A stretch of DNA of 8,741 nucleotides from Lentisphaerota bacterium (GCA_022839525.1 JALHET010000069.1:1-8741), one strand, 5' to 3'. Positions 1 through 7,129 are shown, counted from the first letter of the stretch. The notes: generated from the sequence alone by a model not told the origin. Made by a program: numbers and translations.

Positions 1-1197
1 ATGCTGGCTGTGCTTACAGGACTGCTTGCGTTCGGATTAAACGCTCAGGTTGTCACGGAGGCTCAAAAGCTGGATCCGCAGTCGTCTGCGGAACTCCAGA
101 AGTTCAAGGCCAAGGTTCAGGCCGCTAATCCGGGAATGGATGTGGTGTCAGTGGAAGCGGATGTGGTTCAACGTGCGGTGTTGGCTCCACGCCCTCAACC
201 CCACACACCCAAAATCGCGATTTTTGTCAAGAACCAGACCCGGACGCCCGGAATGGATGATCAGGTCGATGGCGTGCGCGACCGCATTTCTGCGGAGTTG
301 GCCGGTGCCGGACTGATCGTCTTGGATAAGGCCGAGATCGCGGACGGCTTCAACCGCTTCAAGATCACGACCGCCGAGGAGCGCGCGGGTTTGGTCGACG
401 GCATTTTCACCGGCGGCTCCACTGTGCGCGTGGCGCAGATGTTGGGGTGCGAGTACGTCATGCTGGTGTCGATCATCGGAGCCAGCCACACCGCCCGCAT
501 GGCAGGCGACAAGGCGGTCACGGTCTACACGCTGCGCATGACCACCAAGGTGAACGAGGCCGCCAACGGCTCATCCGTTTACGGTTCCAACTGGACCAAC
601 AAGCTGCCGGTGCCCGGACAGTACACGGACGGCGGGGACGCGATGAATTATTATCAGGACCTCTTTGACCAGTGGTCGACCGCCACGGGCGAGGAGATCG
701 CCGGGAAGGTGGCCACTTGGCGCCGCGCCGCGCCGGTCGACACTGCGCTGGTCGAGTTCAGCGTCTCTTCCACGGTGGACGAGTTGATTCAGGGTCTGGA
801 GTCCGGCGTGCGCGCGCCGAACGAGTTGCTCGACGAGATGCGGCGGTTGGTCGGCGGGGTGACCGTGGAGTTGGACGGTGCGACCGTGGGTTCCTCGCCG
901 GGCACGTTCAAGGCCACGCCCGGCCTGCACCAGTTGCGCGTCTCGCGTCAGTGGATGCGGCCGTGGCAGCAGACCGTGAACATCCAGCCGGGGGCGACGT
1001 TCCGCGTGGCGCTGGAGTTGTCGGATGCGGGCTTGCAGCGGTACCGCTCGCTGGAGGGGTTCCGCGCGGCGGTCGCCATCGGCTATGCCGAAGCAGTGAT
1101 GCGAAAAGGCGTTAAGATCAACTTTGACACGGCGGCCTGGCGTGATGTGGGAAACAAGGGCAGTGAGATCAACCTACAGCAGAACACGATCCGGTAA
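1..1197 (+). CDS. Exported CsgG/LpoB-like protein with C-terminal PEGA domain (5' end possibly cut by window)
   Basis: The frame runs from an ATG at base 1 to TAA at 1195-1197 (398 residues). Residues 1-15 are a hydrophobic export signal ending near LNA, but the usual basic N-terminus is missing, so the real start may lie just outside the window. Residues about 69-205 read like the CsgG/LpoB alpha-beta fold: a strand KIAIFVKNQT, a helix, then LIVLDKAEI and a CEYVMLVSI strand. Residues about 285-341 fit a PEGA domain (VTVELDGATVGSSPGTF, then a GLHQLRV strand), a small beta domain found on surface proteins. No lipobox cysteine is visible, so it is probably periplasmic or otherwise envelope-located. 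It lies 74 bp upstream of the COG3014-type lipoprotein gene in the same orientation and shares the LpoB fold with the fourth gene, so it may be a divergent relative. Its substrate or partner is unknown. Confidence 0.8.
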   Translation: MLAVLTGLLAFGLNAQVVTEAQKLDPQSSAELQKFKAKVQAANPGMDVVSVEADVVQRAVLAPRPQPHTPKIAIFVKNQTRTPGMDDQVDGVRDRISAELAGAGLIVLDKAEIADGFNRFKITTAEERAGLVDGIFTGGSTVRVAQMLGCEYVMLVSIIGASHTARMAGDKAVTVYTLRMTTKVNEAANGSSVYGSNWTNKLPVPGQYTDGGDAMNYYQDLFDQWSTATGEEIAGKVATWRRAAPVDTALVEFSVSSTVDELIQGLESGVRAPNELLDEMRRLVGGVTVELDGATVGSSPGTFKATPGLHQLRVSRQWMRPWQQTVNIQPGATFRVALELSDAGLQRYRSLEGFRAAVAIGYAEAVMRKGVKINFDTAAWRDVGNKGSEINLQQNTIR

Positions 1198-1271
1198 TGG
1201 GCGGGGGTGATTGACTGAAGGTGTCCCTTGCCCTTTTGCTGGACGATAATCCGGTGAACCTCGGAAATTTC

Positions 1272-2804
1272 ATGACTAAACGTTCGCACACAGGTTTTTC
1301 AGGTTGGGTGTGGAGCACGTGTTTGGGTTTGTTTCTGGCCGCTGGGTGCGTCTCGCCCAATGTCAGTGCGGACAAGGCCGTGGCTAACCTGCGGGCGGGA
1401 AACGATCCGGCTGCACTGGGCTGGTCCGAGAAACTCAAGCACAGCGTTTACAGCAAACCGCTCGGTTTCCTCGAAACTGGGCGGGTGCGCATGCTGTCGG
1501 GCGACTTTCTGGGCAGTTCGACCAATTTCGCTCCGTTGATCGATTCGGTCATCGAAGAGACCGAGACCGGTCCGGTGGTTAAACTCGGCAGTGTGGGCGC
1601 GAACGTGATGGCGGGGACGATCACGGATGACCGGACGCGCAGGTATGAGGTTCCGGCCTACGAGTTTGTGCAGGCGTTGCAATATCAGATGCTGAACCAC
1701 CTGTTTCTGGGCAATCCGGACGCGGCCTCGGTCGAGGCGCGGAGGGTCGTTTTCGCGCAGGACGCGATTGCGGAAAAATACGGTAAGGAGGTTCAGGAAG
1801 CGCGGGTCACGGCTGAGGCGACGCAGACCAACTCTCTGGGGGCGGTGGACGCGCGGATGCAGGACATGGCGCCGGTATTGGAGATGACGCGCAGTTCGTT
1901 TGAGAACGGGTTGGCTTGGTATCTGAGCGGGGTGCTGTTGGAAGCGCAAGCGGATACAGGCAACGCGGCGGTCGCGTTCCGCAAGGCCTGGGAGCTGTCT
2001 CCGGGCAACCCGTACGTGCAGAAAGATTTCCTGCGTATGCTCCGAACACAGGACACCGAACTGTTCAAGCAGCTCTCTCAGCAGGCGGGCGTTGATCCGA
2101 AGACCCTTGGGCGCAGCAAGACCGAGATCATCCTGCTTGTTGAAGAGGCGTTTGTCCCGCAGCGGCAGTCGGTGAAGATCCCGATTCCGGTTCCGGGCGT
2201 CAACACATTGACCTCGGTGGATTTTCCGCTCTATCAGGCGCCTGCCTATATTCCAATGGCGCTTGAGTTGCGCGAAAAAGACCAAACAGTCGGAATGAGT
2301 GCGTTGGCGCTCTCGGTTCAGTCGCTCGCGTACCGCGACTTAAAGGAGAAAATACCGGGAATCGTGGTGCGGAATGTGACCCGTGTGGCGACGCAGATCG
2401 CCGCGCAGGCGGCGGTTAACGCTTCGGGAAATGATTATGCCAAAGTGGCGGTTATTTTGATGAACGCGGGGAAAACCCTCCTGACGCGCGCTGACACCCG
2501 CGCCTGGTACACCTTGCCGATGGCGGTTCAGCTTTACCGGGGCGGTGTGGAGCCCGGTGCCCATACGTTCGAGTTGCGCAATCAGGTCACGGGTTTTGTT
2601 ACGCGGGTGCCTGTCGATGTGGCGGAAGGTGAAACGCGTATCGTTTGGATCGCGGATATTGGAGGGAACGCGCGCGTTGCGACGGCCTCATTGGACGGGA
2701 AAGGCGCGCCGACCACGTTTCAGGTCTGCGGCAGTATGCTGGCGGGGTATCCGCCGGTGACTCTGCCGGGCGGACCGCGGACTCTGGGGGCGAGGCAGCC
2801 CTGA
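1272..2804 (+). CDS. COG3014-type lipoprotein with TPR-like repeats
   Basis: A 510-residue lipoprotein. I chose the ATG at 1272 because it gives a textbook type II signal peptide: basic start MTKR, hydrophobic core, then lipobox LAAGC with Cys26. An in-frame GTG at 1221 would add 17 residues ahead of the signal and is less likely, although the ribosome binding site is weak for either. The mature part has helical repeat character. One segment near residues 125-158 matches the COG3014 pattern of a YE-containing helix followed by a G-N-x-D-A-A-x-V-E-A-R-R stretch. Another near 212-246 (LAWYLSGVLLEAQ, then AFRKAWELSPGNPYV) is TPR-like. COG3014 proteins are uncharacterised lipoproteins commonly encoded beside ycfL and lpoB homologues, exactly as here. 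It probably serves as an envelope scaffold; that role is inferred. The family call is from memory of its pattern. Confidence 0.88.
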   Translation: MTKRSHTGFSGWVWSTCLGLFLAAGCVSPNVSADKAVANLRAGNDPAALGWSEKLKHSVYSKPLGFLETGRVRMLSGDFLGSSTNFAPLIDSVIEETETGPVVKLGSVGANVMAGTITDDRTRRYEVPAYEFVQALQYQMLNHLFLGNPDAASVEARRVVFAQDAIAEKYGKEVQEARVTAEATQTNSLGAVDARMQDMAPVLEMTRSSFENGLAWYLSGVLLEAQADTGNAAVAFRKAWELSPGNPYVQKDFLRMLRTQDTELFKQLSQQAGVDPKTLGRSKTEIILLVEEAFVPQRQSVKIPIPVPGVNTLTSVDFPLYQAPAYIPMALELREKDQTVGMSALALSVQSLAYRDLKEKIPGIVVRNVTRVATQIAAQAAVNASGNDYAKVAVILMNAGKTLLTRADTRAWYTLPMAVQLYRGGVEPGAHTFELRNQVTGFVTRVPVDVAEGETRIVWIADIGGNARVATASLDGKGAPTTFQVCGSMLAGYPPVTLPGGPRTLGARQP

Positions 2805-2827
2805 CAAGGCGGCGCAGTATTCACAGA

Positions 2828-2843
2828 CCGGGGAAAACCCCGG
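2828..2843 (+). other. Intercistronic hairpin
   Basis: A perfect inverted repeat, CCGGGG-AAAA-CCCCGG, lies in the 72-bp gap between the COG3014-type gene and the ycfL-like gene. No T-tract follows, so it is not a classical terminator. It ends 33 bases before the ATG at 2877 and leaves the ribosome binding site free. It could protect or delimit mRNA ends, or tune expression within the operon. That is inference. Confidence 0.5.
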
Positions 2844-2876
2844 ATCGCGAAACGAAGGACAACAAAGGAGAGAACG

Positions 2877-3299
2877 ATGAAACGGATAAACGGGTTGCTT
2901 GGAGCGGTCGCGCTGGCGGCCGGCTTGACTGCGCTGACCGGATGCGTCGAAACGGCCGGTACGGTTGTGACGACGGATCACCAGACGGGTAGCACGCTGG
3001 TGCTGGAGGACAGTACGCGGCTGAAAGGGCAAGTCCAAGTGCATAAGGTCAATTACGACGAAGTGAACGGGTTGAAGCGCGTTCACATCACGCTGGCTTC
3101 CACGCGGCACCGCCGGTTGCGTCTGCACTACCGGATTTCATGGTTCGATTCCAATGGCATGGAGCTTGACCCCGACACGAAGACGTACCGGACCCTGATT
3201 CTGGAGGGGCGCGATTCGGTCACAGTCACGGGCGTGGCCAACTCTGCGGCGGGGGTGACATCGAAACTGCGCGTCCGCGACTTGGAAGCGGCGGATTAA
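2877..3299 (+). CDS. YcfL-like (DUF1425) lipoprotein
   Basis: A 140-residue lipoprotein with a strong ribosome binding site (AAAGGAGAG) about 6 bases before the ATG. The signal peptide starts MKR and ends in lipobox LTGC (Cys23). The mature domain carries the YcfL/DUF1425 signature. Conserved strands run through residues about 75-115, including LHYRISWFDSNGMELDP (the usual 'W-D-x-x-G' strand), followed by an LILEGRDSVTVTGVA segment typical of the family's 'L-x-G-x-x-x-x-x-x-A-P' turn. E. coli YcfL is an uncharacterised outer-membrane lipoprotein encoded next to lpoB. Here the gene sits between the COG3014-type lipoprotein gene and the lpoB-like gene, 27 bp ahead of the latter, so co-translation as one operon is likely. 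Function is not established; a role in the same envelope complex is inferred from synteny. Confidence 0.85.
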   Translation: MKRINGLLGAVALAAGLTALTGCVETAGTVVTTDHQTGSTLVLEDSTRLKGQVQVHKVNYDEVNGLKRVHITLASTRHRRLRLHYRISWFDSNGMELDPDTKTYRTLILEGRDSVTVTGVANSAAGVTSKLRVRDLEAAD

Positions 3300-3326
3300 C
3301 AACAGGAAAGAAAGCGAGGCTGAAAC

Positions 3327-3929
3327 ATGAATGGTAAACGGTTTGCGATGACGGGTGTGGCCATGGCGGCCATGATGATAACGGGGTGCGCGACGACGCC
3401 GGCGGTACGCGAAGTGGCGCTGGATCGCGCGCCGATCACCTCCAAGCTGGAGCCGCAGGATGTGCGGCGCACGGTGGAAAAAATGGCGGAATCGCTGGTG
3501 AGCGCGCCGGGCGTCCGCGAGGCTGTGGGCGGAACCCGTCCGGTGCTTGACGTGGAGCCGCTGAAGAACCGCACCACGCAGCATGTGGATATGGTAAGCA
3601 TCACGGATTCGCTGCGCATGCAGTTGCTGCGTTCCGGGCTCTTCCGCTTTGTCGACAAGTCAACCTCTGGCACGGATGTCGAGTTCATGGACGCGCAGGC
3701 GAATCTCGGCCTGACCGATCAAAGGAAAGCGATCAGGCCGGGTCAGCAGAGTGCGGCGCAGATGTATCTGACCGGCGCGCTGACCGAGATCAAGAATCAG
3801 GTCGGCCGCACCGTGGATCAGTACTATAAGTTCTCGATGGTTCTCAAAGATCTGCGTTCGGGCGAACTGGTTTGGGCGGACGAGCAGGAGATCCGTAAGG
3901 AGAGCGTCAAGCCCCGTATGGGCTTCTGA
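3327..3929 (+). CDS. lpoB: LpoB-like lipoprotein (penicillin-binding protein activator family)
   Basis: A 200-residue lipoprotein, close to the 213 of E. coli LpoB. The signal peptide MNGKRFAMTG... ends in lipobox ITGC (Cys21), and a GCGAGG ribosome binding site sits 8 bases before the ATG. After a short linker come the hallmarks of the YcfM/LpoB family: a helix D-V-R-x-T-V-E-K-M-A-E-S-L near residues 45-60, the strand RPVLDVEPLKNRT near 71-83, a helix SITDSLRMQLLRSGLFRFVD near 91-110, and the closing YYKFSMVLKDL...LVWADEQEIRK near 171-193. In enterobacteria LpoB crosses the periplasm and activates the transglycosylase and transpeptidase of PBP1b through its UB2H domain. UB2H is not general outside Gammaproteobacteria, so the partner here is unknown and the gene symbol marks family only. 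It is the last gene of the operon, followed by the terminator at 3954-3994. Confidence 0.85.
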   Translation: MNGKRFAMTGVAMAAMMITGCATTPAVREVALDRAPITSKLEPQDVRRTVEKMAESLVSAPGVREAVGGTRPVLDVEPLKNRTTQHVDMVSITDSLRMQLLRSGLFRFVDKSTSGTDVEFMDAQANLGLTDQRKAIRPGQQSAAQMYLTGALTEIKNQVGRTVDQYYKFSMVLKDLRSGELVWADEQEIRKESVKPRMGF

Positions 3930-3953
3930 GATCTGCCCAGTGTCTGTTTTCCG

Positions 3954-3994
3954 CACAGCTCCGCCCTTGGCGGAGCCGTGTTTGCTTGTTTATT
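3954..3994 (+). terminator. Rho-independent terminator of the lipoprotein operon
   Basis: GCTCCGCC (3958-3965), loop CTT, GGCGGAGC (3969-3976) form a perfect 8-bp GC-rich stem. It is extended past one A/C mismatch by CAC/GTG (3954-3956 with 3978-3980). The stem is followed by a T-rich stretch, TTTGCTTGTTTATT. It lies 24 bases after the lpoB-like stop codon, so it should end the four-gene transcript. Confidence 0.85.
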
Positions 3995-4082
3995 ACGAAG
4001 CCCTGGGCGCAGGAAAAAATCTGCAGGCTATCGCACAGGTTGAAGAGGTCATCCGTAGCGGTTGACCGGGGAGGACGTTCAG

Positions 4083-4526
4083 ATGATACCGGATTTACAG
4101 GCGAGTGTGATGTGCGACGACGTGAGGCAGGAGCGGAACGGCAAGTTCATGCTGATCGGTATTTTCGACGGGTTGGTACAGGCAGTCAACCAGCCGGTAT
4201 GCCCGCGGATTTGCCTCATGAACCGCTGGTGTGCGGGCGAAGGCGAGTTTACCCAGAAATCACGCATTATCGCGCCTGACGGGGTGACGGTGGTGGGCGA
4301 GGGGAAGCCGGTGCCGATCCGGCTTTCAAACGATCAGCAGATCGCCACGACGGTGGAGGTTTTCATCAATCTTCCATTTCATCAGGCGGGTACTCACTGG
4401 GTGGAAATTCTTCTGGATCAGAACTTGAGAATGCGGTATCCTTTGCATGTCCGGAAGGTTCAGCCACCTTCGCATCCTCCTCCAGAACAGAAATCGGCAG
4501 ACCATCCGGTTGCGCCTCAGGCGTGA
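4083..4526 (+). CDS. Small uncharacterised protein, DUF6941-like
   Basis: A 147-residue soluble protein with no signal peptide. The start at 4083 is chosen because GGGGAGG (4068-4074) lies 8 bases upstream; an in-frame TTG at 4062 precedes that site. The N-terminus (MIPDLQASVMCDDVRQERNGKFMLIGIFDGL) has the 'CDD-R-x-x-x-NGK-x-x-x-IG-x-(F/Y)' opening that I associate with DUF6941 proteins. The middle and end alternate beta strands (ATTVEVFINLPFHQAGTHWVEILLDQ, then RYPLHVRKV), suggesting a compact beta-sandwich. The last ~20 residues are proline-rich and probably disordered. Function of the family is unknown. The gene is separated from the lipoprotein operon by the terminator at 3954-3994, so it needs its own promoter; I saw no convincing one in 3995-4067. 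Its final 161 bp lie antisense to the 3' end of dnaG. Confidence 0.75.
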   Translation: MIPDLQASVMCDDVRQERNGKFMLIGIFDGLVQAVNQPVCPRICLMNRWCAGEGEFTQKSRIIAPDGVTVVGEGKPVPIRLSNDQQIATTVEVFINLPFHQAGTHWVEILLDQNLRMRYPLHVRKVQPPSHPPPEQKSADHPVAPQA

Positions 4527-6438
4527 TGGCCGTCGAGGTGGCTGTGGTCATGAGCGTGCATGCTTTTGCCCACGGCTGGCTTTCCAAACTTTTGATGAGG
4601 CAGGAGAGCTGCAACCTCTGGCGGTCATTTTCAGGCGAGGAGGTCGCGCTCAAGCGTCCGCGCTCGTGTTTGAATCGCATCACCCAGATCGCGGTGATCA
4701 GGTCTTTCACCGCATCGTCTTTTGTCATTTCGTGGGCACTGAGCATCTTCTGCTTGTGGGCGAGGAGTGTGTCAAAAAGCGGTTTCCACACCGTCTCAAT
4801 CCTTGCGTAGAGTTGGGCCAGGCGGTCTTCGCCGGTGTGGTACTGTTCGAGCAGTGTTTCCACCAGAGTCCGCGCAAACGGGTGTGGCAGGATGTCGGGG
4901 GGCAGGTAACGCTCCACCAAAGCCAGCACCTCCGCGTCATGTTCGTGCTCGATCAGGAATTCGCACAGCACGTATTCGGTGCGCGAGGGTGGTTCAGGGG
5001 CGGGTTCGTCCAGTGCTGCGTTGCCGGAATCGTCATCCGTGAGTGGGGGATGTTCATCGCTTCCGGCGGGGGCTGTGGTGTCTGACCTGAACGATTCGGC
5101 ATAGGCGGCACGCTGACTCAACGTTTTACGGTGTTTTTCCAAATCATCTTCGAGCGCGGTGTACGGCAGGTGCAGCAAGGTTGCGGCCTCTTGGAGCAGG
5201 TGGGTGCGCAACACCGCACTGGGACAGGCGGCCAGCATGTCGAGCACGCCGCGTGTGATGCGGTTGACCGCATCGATGGAGCTGGTTTGCGTTTCCGCCT
5301 GGCGCAGGGTATCCACTTGGAAGGCCGTGATGGACGGCGCATTCTCGAGCAGTTCACGGAAAACGGTGGCACCTTTGTCGCGCAGAAGTGAATCGGGGTC
5401 GTCGCCAACCGGCAGAACGGTTACGCGCACGGGCACCTCTTCTTCAAGAAAAAGTGCGCCGGTGCGCAGGGCTGCTTTGCGTCCTGCGGCGTCGCCGTCG
5501 AAAACCAGCACGACGCTGTCGGCATACCGCTTGAGCAGACGGACGTGTTCTTTCGTGAAGGCCGTGCCTTGAGAGGCCACAGCCGTTTCGAATCCGGAGG
5601 CGTGGCAACGGATCACATCGATCTGGCCTTCACAGATGATGGCTTCGCGGCGCGGGTGCTTGACGATTTTGGCGGCGGCCTTGTCAAGCGCAAAGAGGGT
5701 CCGGCTTTTGGTGAAGATTTCGGTTTCGGGGCTGTTGACATATTTGGCCGGGTGCGATTTGGCATCGAGGATGCGTCCGCTGAAGGCCACGACGCGGCCT
5801 TGGCGGTCACAGATCGGGAACATCAGGCGCCCGCGGAACCGGTCAAAAAAGTCGTTGGGGCGGTCTGCGCGTTTAGGCGGAGAGAACAGGCCGGCTGACA
5901 CAAGCTGATCGGGGGTGTAACCGTGCTTTTTCGCCCACTGCAGGAGTGCGTCATGAGGGCGGGTGGGTGCATAGCCGATTCCGAAATGTTCGACGATCTC
6001 GTCCGGAAGTTTGCGGTTCAGCAGGTAACGGCGTGCTGGTTCGGCCTCCGACGTCTGTTTGAGGCAGCGCTGATAGAAGGCCGCGAGTTCGGTGTGGATG
6101 GCGTAGAGCAGGTTGCGGTTCTGCGCGTTGTAGTCCACGTCTTCCTTGATCACCACACCCACACGTTCGGCCAGGGTCCGGACGGCGTCCATAAAGGTGA
6201 GTCCGTCCTGTTTCATCAGAAAGGTGAAAACGTCGCCGCTCTCACCGCACCCGAAGCAGTGGTAGAACTGTTTGATGGGGTTGACGTTGAAGGAGGGGGT
6301 TTTCTCGTGATGAAAAGGGCAGCACCCTTTGAAAGAACCGCCTGTTTTTTTAAGCGGCACGCGTGCGCCGATCAGTTCAACGATGTCGACCCGCGCCCGG
6401 ATTTCTTCAAGGACATGATCTGTGACTTTACTTGACAT
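4366..6438 (-). CDS. dnaG: DNA primase DnaG
   Basis: Synthesises the RNA primers for chromosome replication at the fork, with the DnaB helicase. The 690-residue product is longer than the usual ~580-640. The CHC2 zinc-binding domain is at residues ~36-66 with ligands C40, H43, C61 and C64 (CPFHHEKTPSF ... YHCFGCGESGDV). The polymerase basic part follows, with FSGRIL and KYVNSPET (residues ~219-238). The TOPRIM metal-binding acids are E270 with D274 (EGQIDVI), then D314 and D316 (DGDAAG). Most primases read EGYMDV at the first motif, so Gln272 is unusual. An acidic, proline-rich linker (~453-486) leads to the helical DnaB-interacting C-terminal domain (~487-625). Residues ~630-690 are a low-complexity Thr/Ser/Pro/Glu tail whose codons are antisense to the DUF6941-like gene. 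No rpsU or rpoD partner is next to it in this window. Start: ATG at 6438; weak ribosome binding site. Confidence 0.96.
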   Translation of the reverse strand: MSSKVTDHVLEEIRARVDIVELIGARVPLKKTGGSFKGCCPFHHEKTPSFNVNPIKQFYHCFGCGESGDVFTFLMKQDGLTFMDAVRTLAERVGVVIKEDVDYNAQNRNLLYAIHTELAAFYQRCLKQTSEAEPARRYLLNRKLPDEIVEHFGIGYAPTRPHDALLQWAKKHGYTPDQLVSAGLFSPPKRADRPNDFFDRFRGRLMFPICDRQGRVVAFSGRILDAKSHPAKYVNSPETEIFTKSRTLFALDKAAAKIVKHPRREAIICEGQIDVIRCHASGFETAVASQGTAFTKEHVRLLKRYADSVVLVFDGDAAGRKAALRTGALFLEEEVPVRVTVLPVGDDPDSLLRDKGATVFRELLENAPSITAFQVDTLRQAETQTSSIDAVNRITRGVLDMLAACPSAVLRTHLLQEAATLLHLPYTALEDDLEKHRKTLSQRAAYAESFRSDTTAPAGSDEHPPLTDDDSGNAALDEPAPEPPSRTEYVLCEFLIEHEHDAEVLALVERYLPPDILPHPFARTLVETLLEQYHTGEDRLAQLYARIETVWKPLFDTLLAHKQKMLSAHEMTKDDAVKDLITAIWVMRFKHERGRLSATSSPENDRQRLQLSCLIKSLESQPWAKACTLMTTATSTAITPEAQPDGLPISVLEEDAKVAEPSGHAKDTAFSSSDPEEFPPSEYPPDEMED

Positions 6439-6619
6439 GACCGTTCGGCGTACGTAATCCGCTTTTGTTCTGGTGTGGCGTTAACGGCGGGTGTGGGCGG
6501 ATAGAAAGTGAGGAAAGCATATACCGTTTTGATTGAGACAAAGGTTAGCATGTCCGGTGCGAGTGTTCAAGCGCGGGGAACCTTGGTCGTCGATTCCGCG
6601 TTAAATTTTAAAAGTACAC

Positions 6620-6649
6620 TTGCGGGAGGGGCGGTCAATCTGCTAATGT
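6620..6649 (+). promoter_or_regulatory. Sigma70-type promoter, extended -10
   Basis: TTGCGG (6620-6625), an 18-base spacer, then TGC-TAATGT with the -10 hexamer at 6644-6649 and an extended -10 TG at 6641-6642. The expected start is near 6656, which gives a leader of about 127 bases before the ATG at 6783. The stretch upstream (6601-6614) is AT-rich like an UP element. It is the best promoter in the 344-bp gap between dnaG and the + strand gene pair. Confidence 0.55.
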
Positions 6650-6658
6650 GCATTCTAT

Positions 6659-6776
6659 CGCAACGGTTTGTTGCGTTCTTGTATTCCGGGTGTGGGGGCA
6701 GAGAGCCCTTGCAGGCAACGAGATGGTCGGGCCGCCATCCATGTGACTGCGCTTTTGGCGCAAACAAAATGGATGG
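6659..6776 (+). promoter_or_regulatory. Structured 5' leader with mutually exclusive hairpins over the ribosome binding site
   Basis: In order it holds: hairpin CGCAAC-GGTTT-GTTGCG (6659-6675); a GGGC-AGAGA-GCCC hairpin (6696-6708); and a switch region. CCATCCAT (6735-6742) pairs perfectly with ATGGATGG (6769-6776), enclosing an inner TGCGC-TTTTG-GCGCA hairpin (6748-6762). The 3' arm includes GGATGG, the only candidate ribosome binding site for the ATG at 6783, so this fold would block translation. The same GCCATC (6734-6739) can instead pair with an upstream GATGGT (6722-6727), which would free the site. The pairing rules are seen directly; the regulatory role is inferred. I cannot match it to a riboswitch class I know. 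Confidence 0.5.
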
Positions 6777-6782
6777 TGCGTC

Positions 6783-7115
6783 ATGCAAGACCAATCAAAC
6801 GCGGAATATAGCAGTGGGGCCGGTTGCCTCACACGTCTCTACTGGATGTTTTTGGGGAATGCCGTTTTGGCCATGTTGCTGGTCTGGCTCATCCTGAACC
6901 GTCCGGGATTCCCCTGTCTTCAGGATGCCGGATATTTTTTGACGCTGGCGTCCCTTGTCGCCGTCCGGTACGTTGACATCCGCTACTTCAAAGGCGAGAC
7001 CGGCGAAAGCGGCACGCTCGCCACGATGGCCGATTGGCGGAAGTATGCCCTGTTGCTCGTGTCGGGAAGCGCCGCCGCCTGGCTGGCAGTCCGCGTCTTG
7101 ATTCCCTATCTGTGA
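6783..7115 (+). CDS. Small membrane protein with three transmembrane helices
   Basis: A 110-residue protein I cannot assign to a family. A polar N-terminus of about 17 residues is followed by a helix at ~18-40 (LYWMFLGNAVLAMLLVWLIL), a second at ~48-64 (AGYFLTLASLVAVRYVDI), a charged loop (~65-86, with RYFKGETGES) and a third at ~87-109 (YALLLVSGSAAAWLAVRVLI). It stops 14 bp before the OadG-like start, so the two are almost certainly co-transcribed and possibly translationally coupled. By position it could be an accessory or assembly factor of a sodium-pumping decarboxylase, but nothing in the sequence proves this. Its ribosome binding site (GGATGG, 6771-6776) lies inside the 3' arm of the leader hairpin. 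An alternative longer frame starting at 6508 runs through the same DNA but is Cys/Ser/Trp-rich and not credible. Confidence 0.75.
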   Translation: MQDQSNAEYSSGAGCLTRLYWMFLGNAVLAMLLVWLILNRPGFPCLQDAGYFLTLASLVAVRYVDIRYFKGETGESGTLATMADWRKYALLLVSGSAAAWLAVRVLIPYL

Positions 7116-7129
7116 GAGAGGAGAACGGT

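Noticed and set aside
1299..2285. 328-codon minus strand frame antisense to the COG3014-type lipoprotein gene
   Set aside because: Arg/His-rich shadow frame; the + strand gene has a signal peptide, lipobox and family pattern.
3327..3929. Assigning a proven PBP1b-activating role to the LpoB-like protein
   Set aside because: Only family resemblance is visible. The partner domain (UB2H) cannot be assessed here and is not general outside Gammaproteobacteria.
3986..4279. 97-codon + strand frame overlapping the DUF6941-like gene
   Set aside because: Begins inside the terminator T-tract and overlaps the better-supported frame with a strong ribosome binding site at 4068-4074.
4447..5085. 212-codon + strand frame antisense to dnaG
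   Set aside because: Shadow of dnaG in a GC-rich genome; composition is Arg/Gly/Cys-rich and there is no ribosome binding site. The same applies to the frames at 5545-5898 and 5923-6435.
6659..6776. Naming the leader as a known riboswitch
   Set aside because: I compared it from memory with common classes (for example GEMM/c-di-GMP, THF and SAH types) and saw none of their conserved cores.
6508..6897. 129-codon + strand frame starting in the dnaG-membrane protein gap
   Set aside because: It runs out of frame through the 6783 gene, its second half is rich in Cys, Ser and Trp, it spans the promoter and leader hairpins, and it has no convincing family features.
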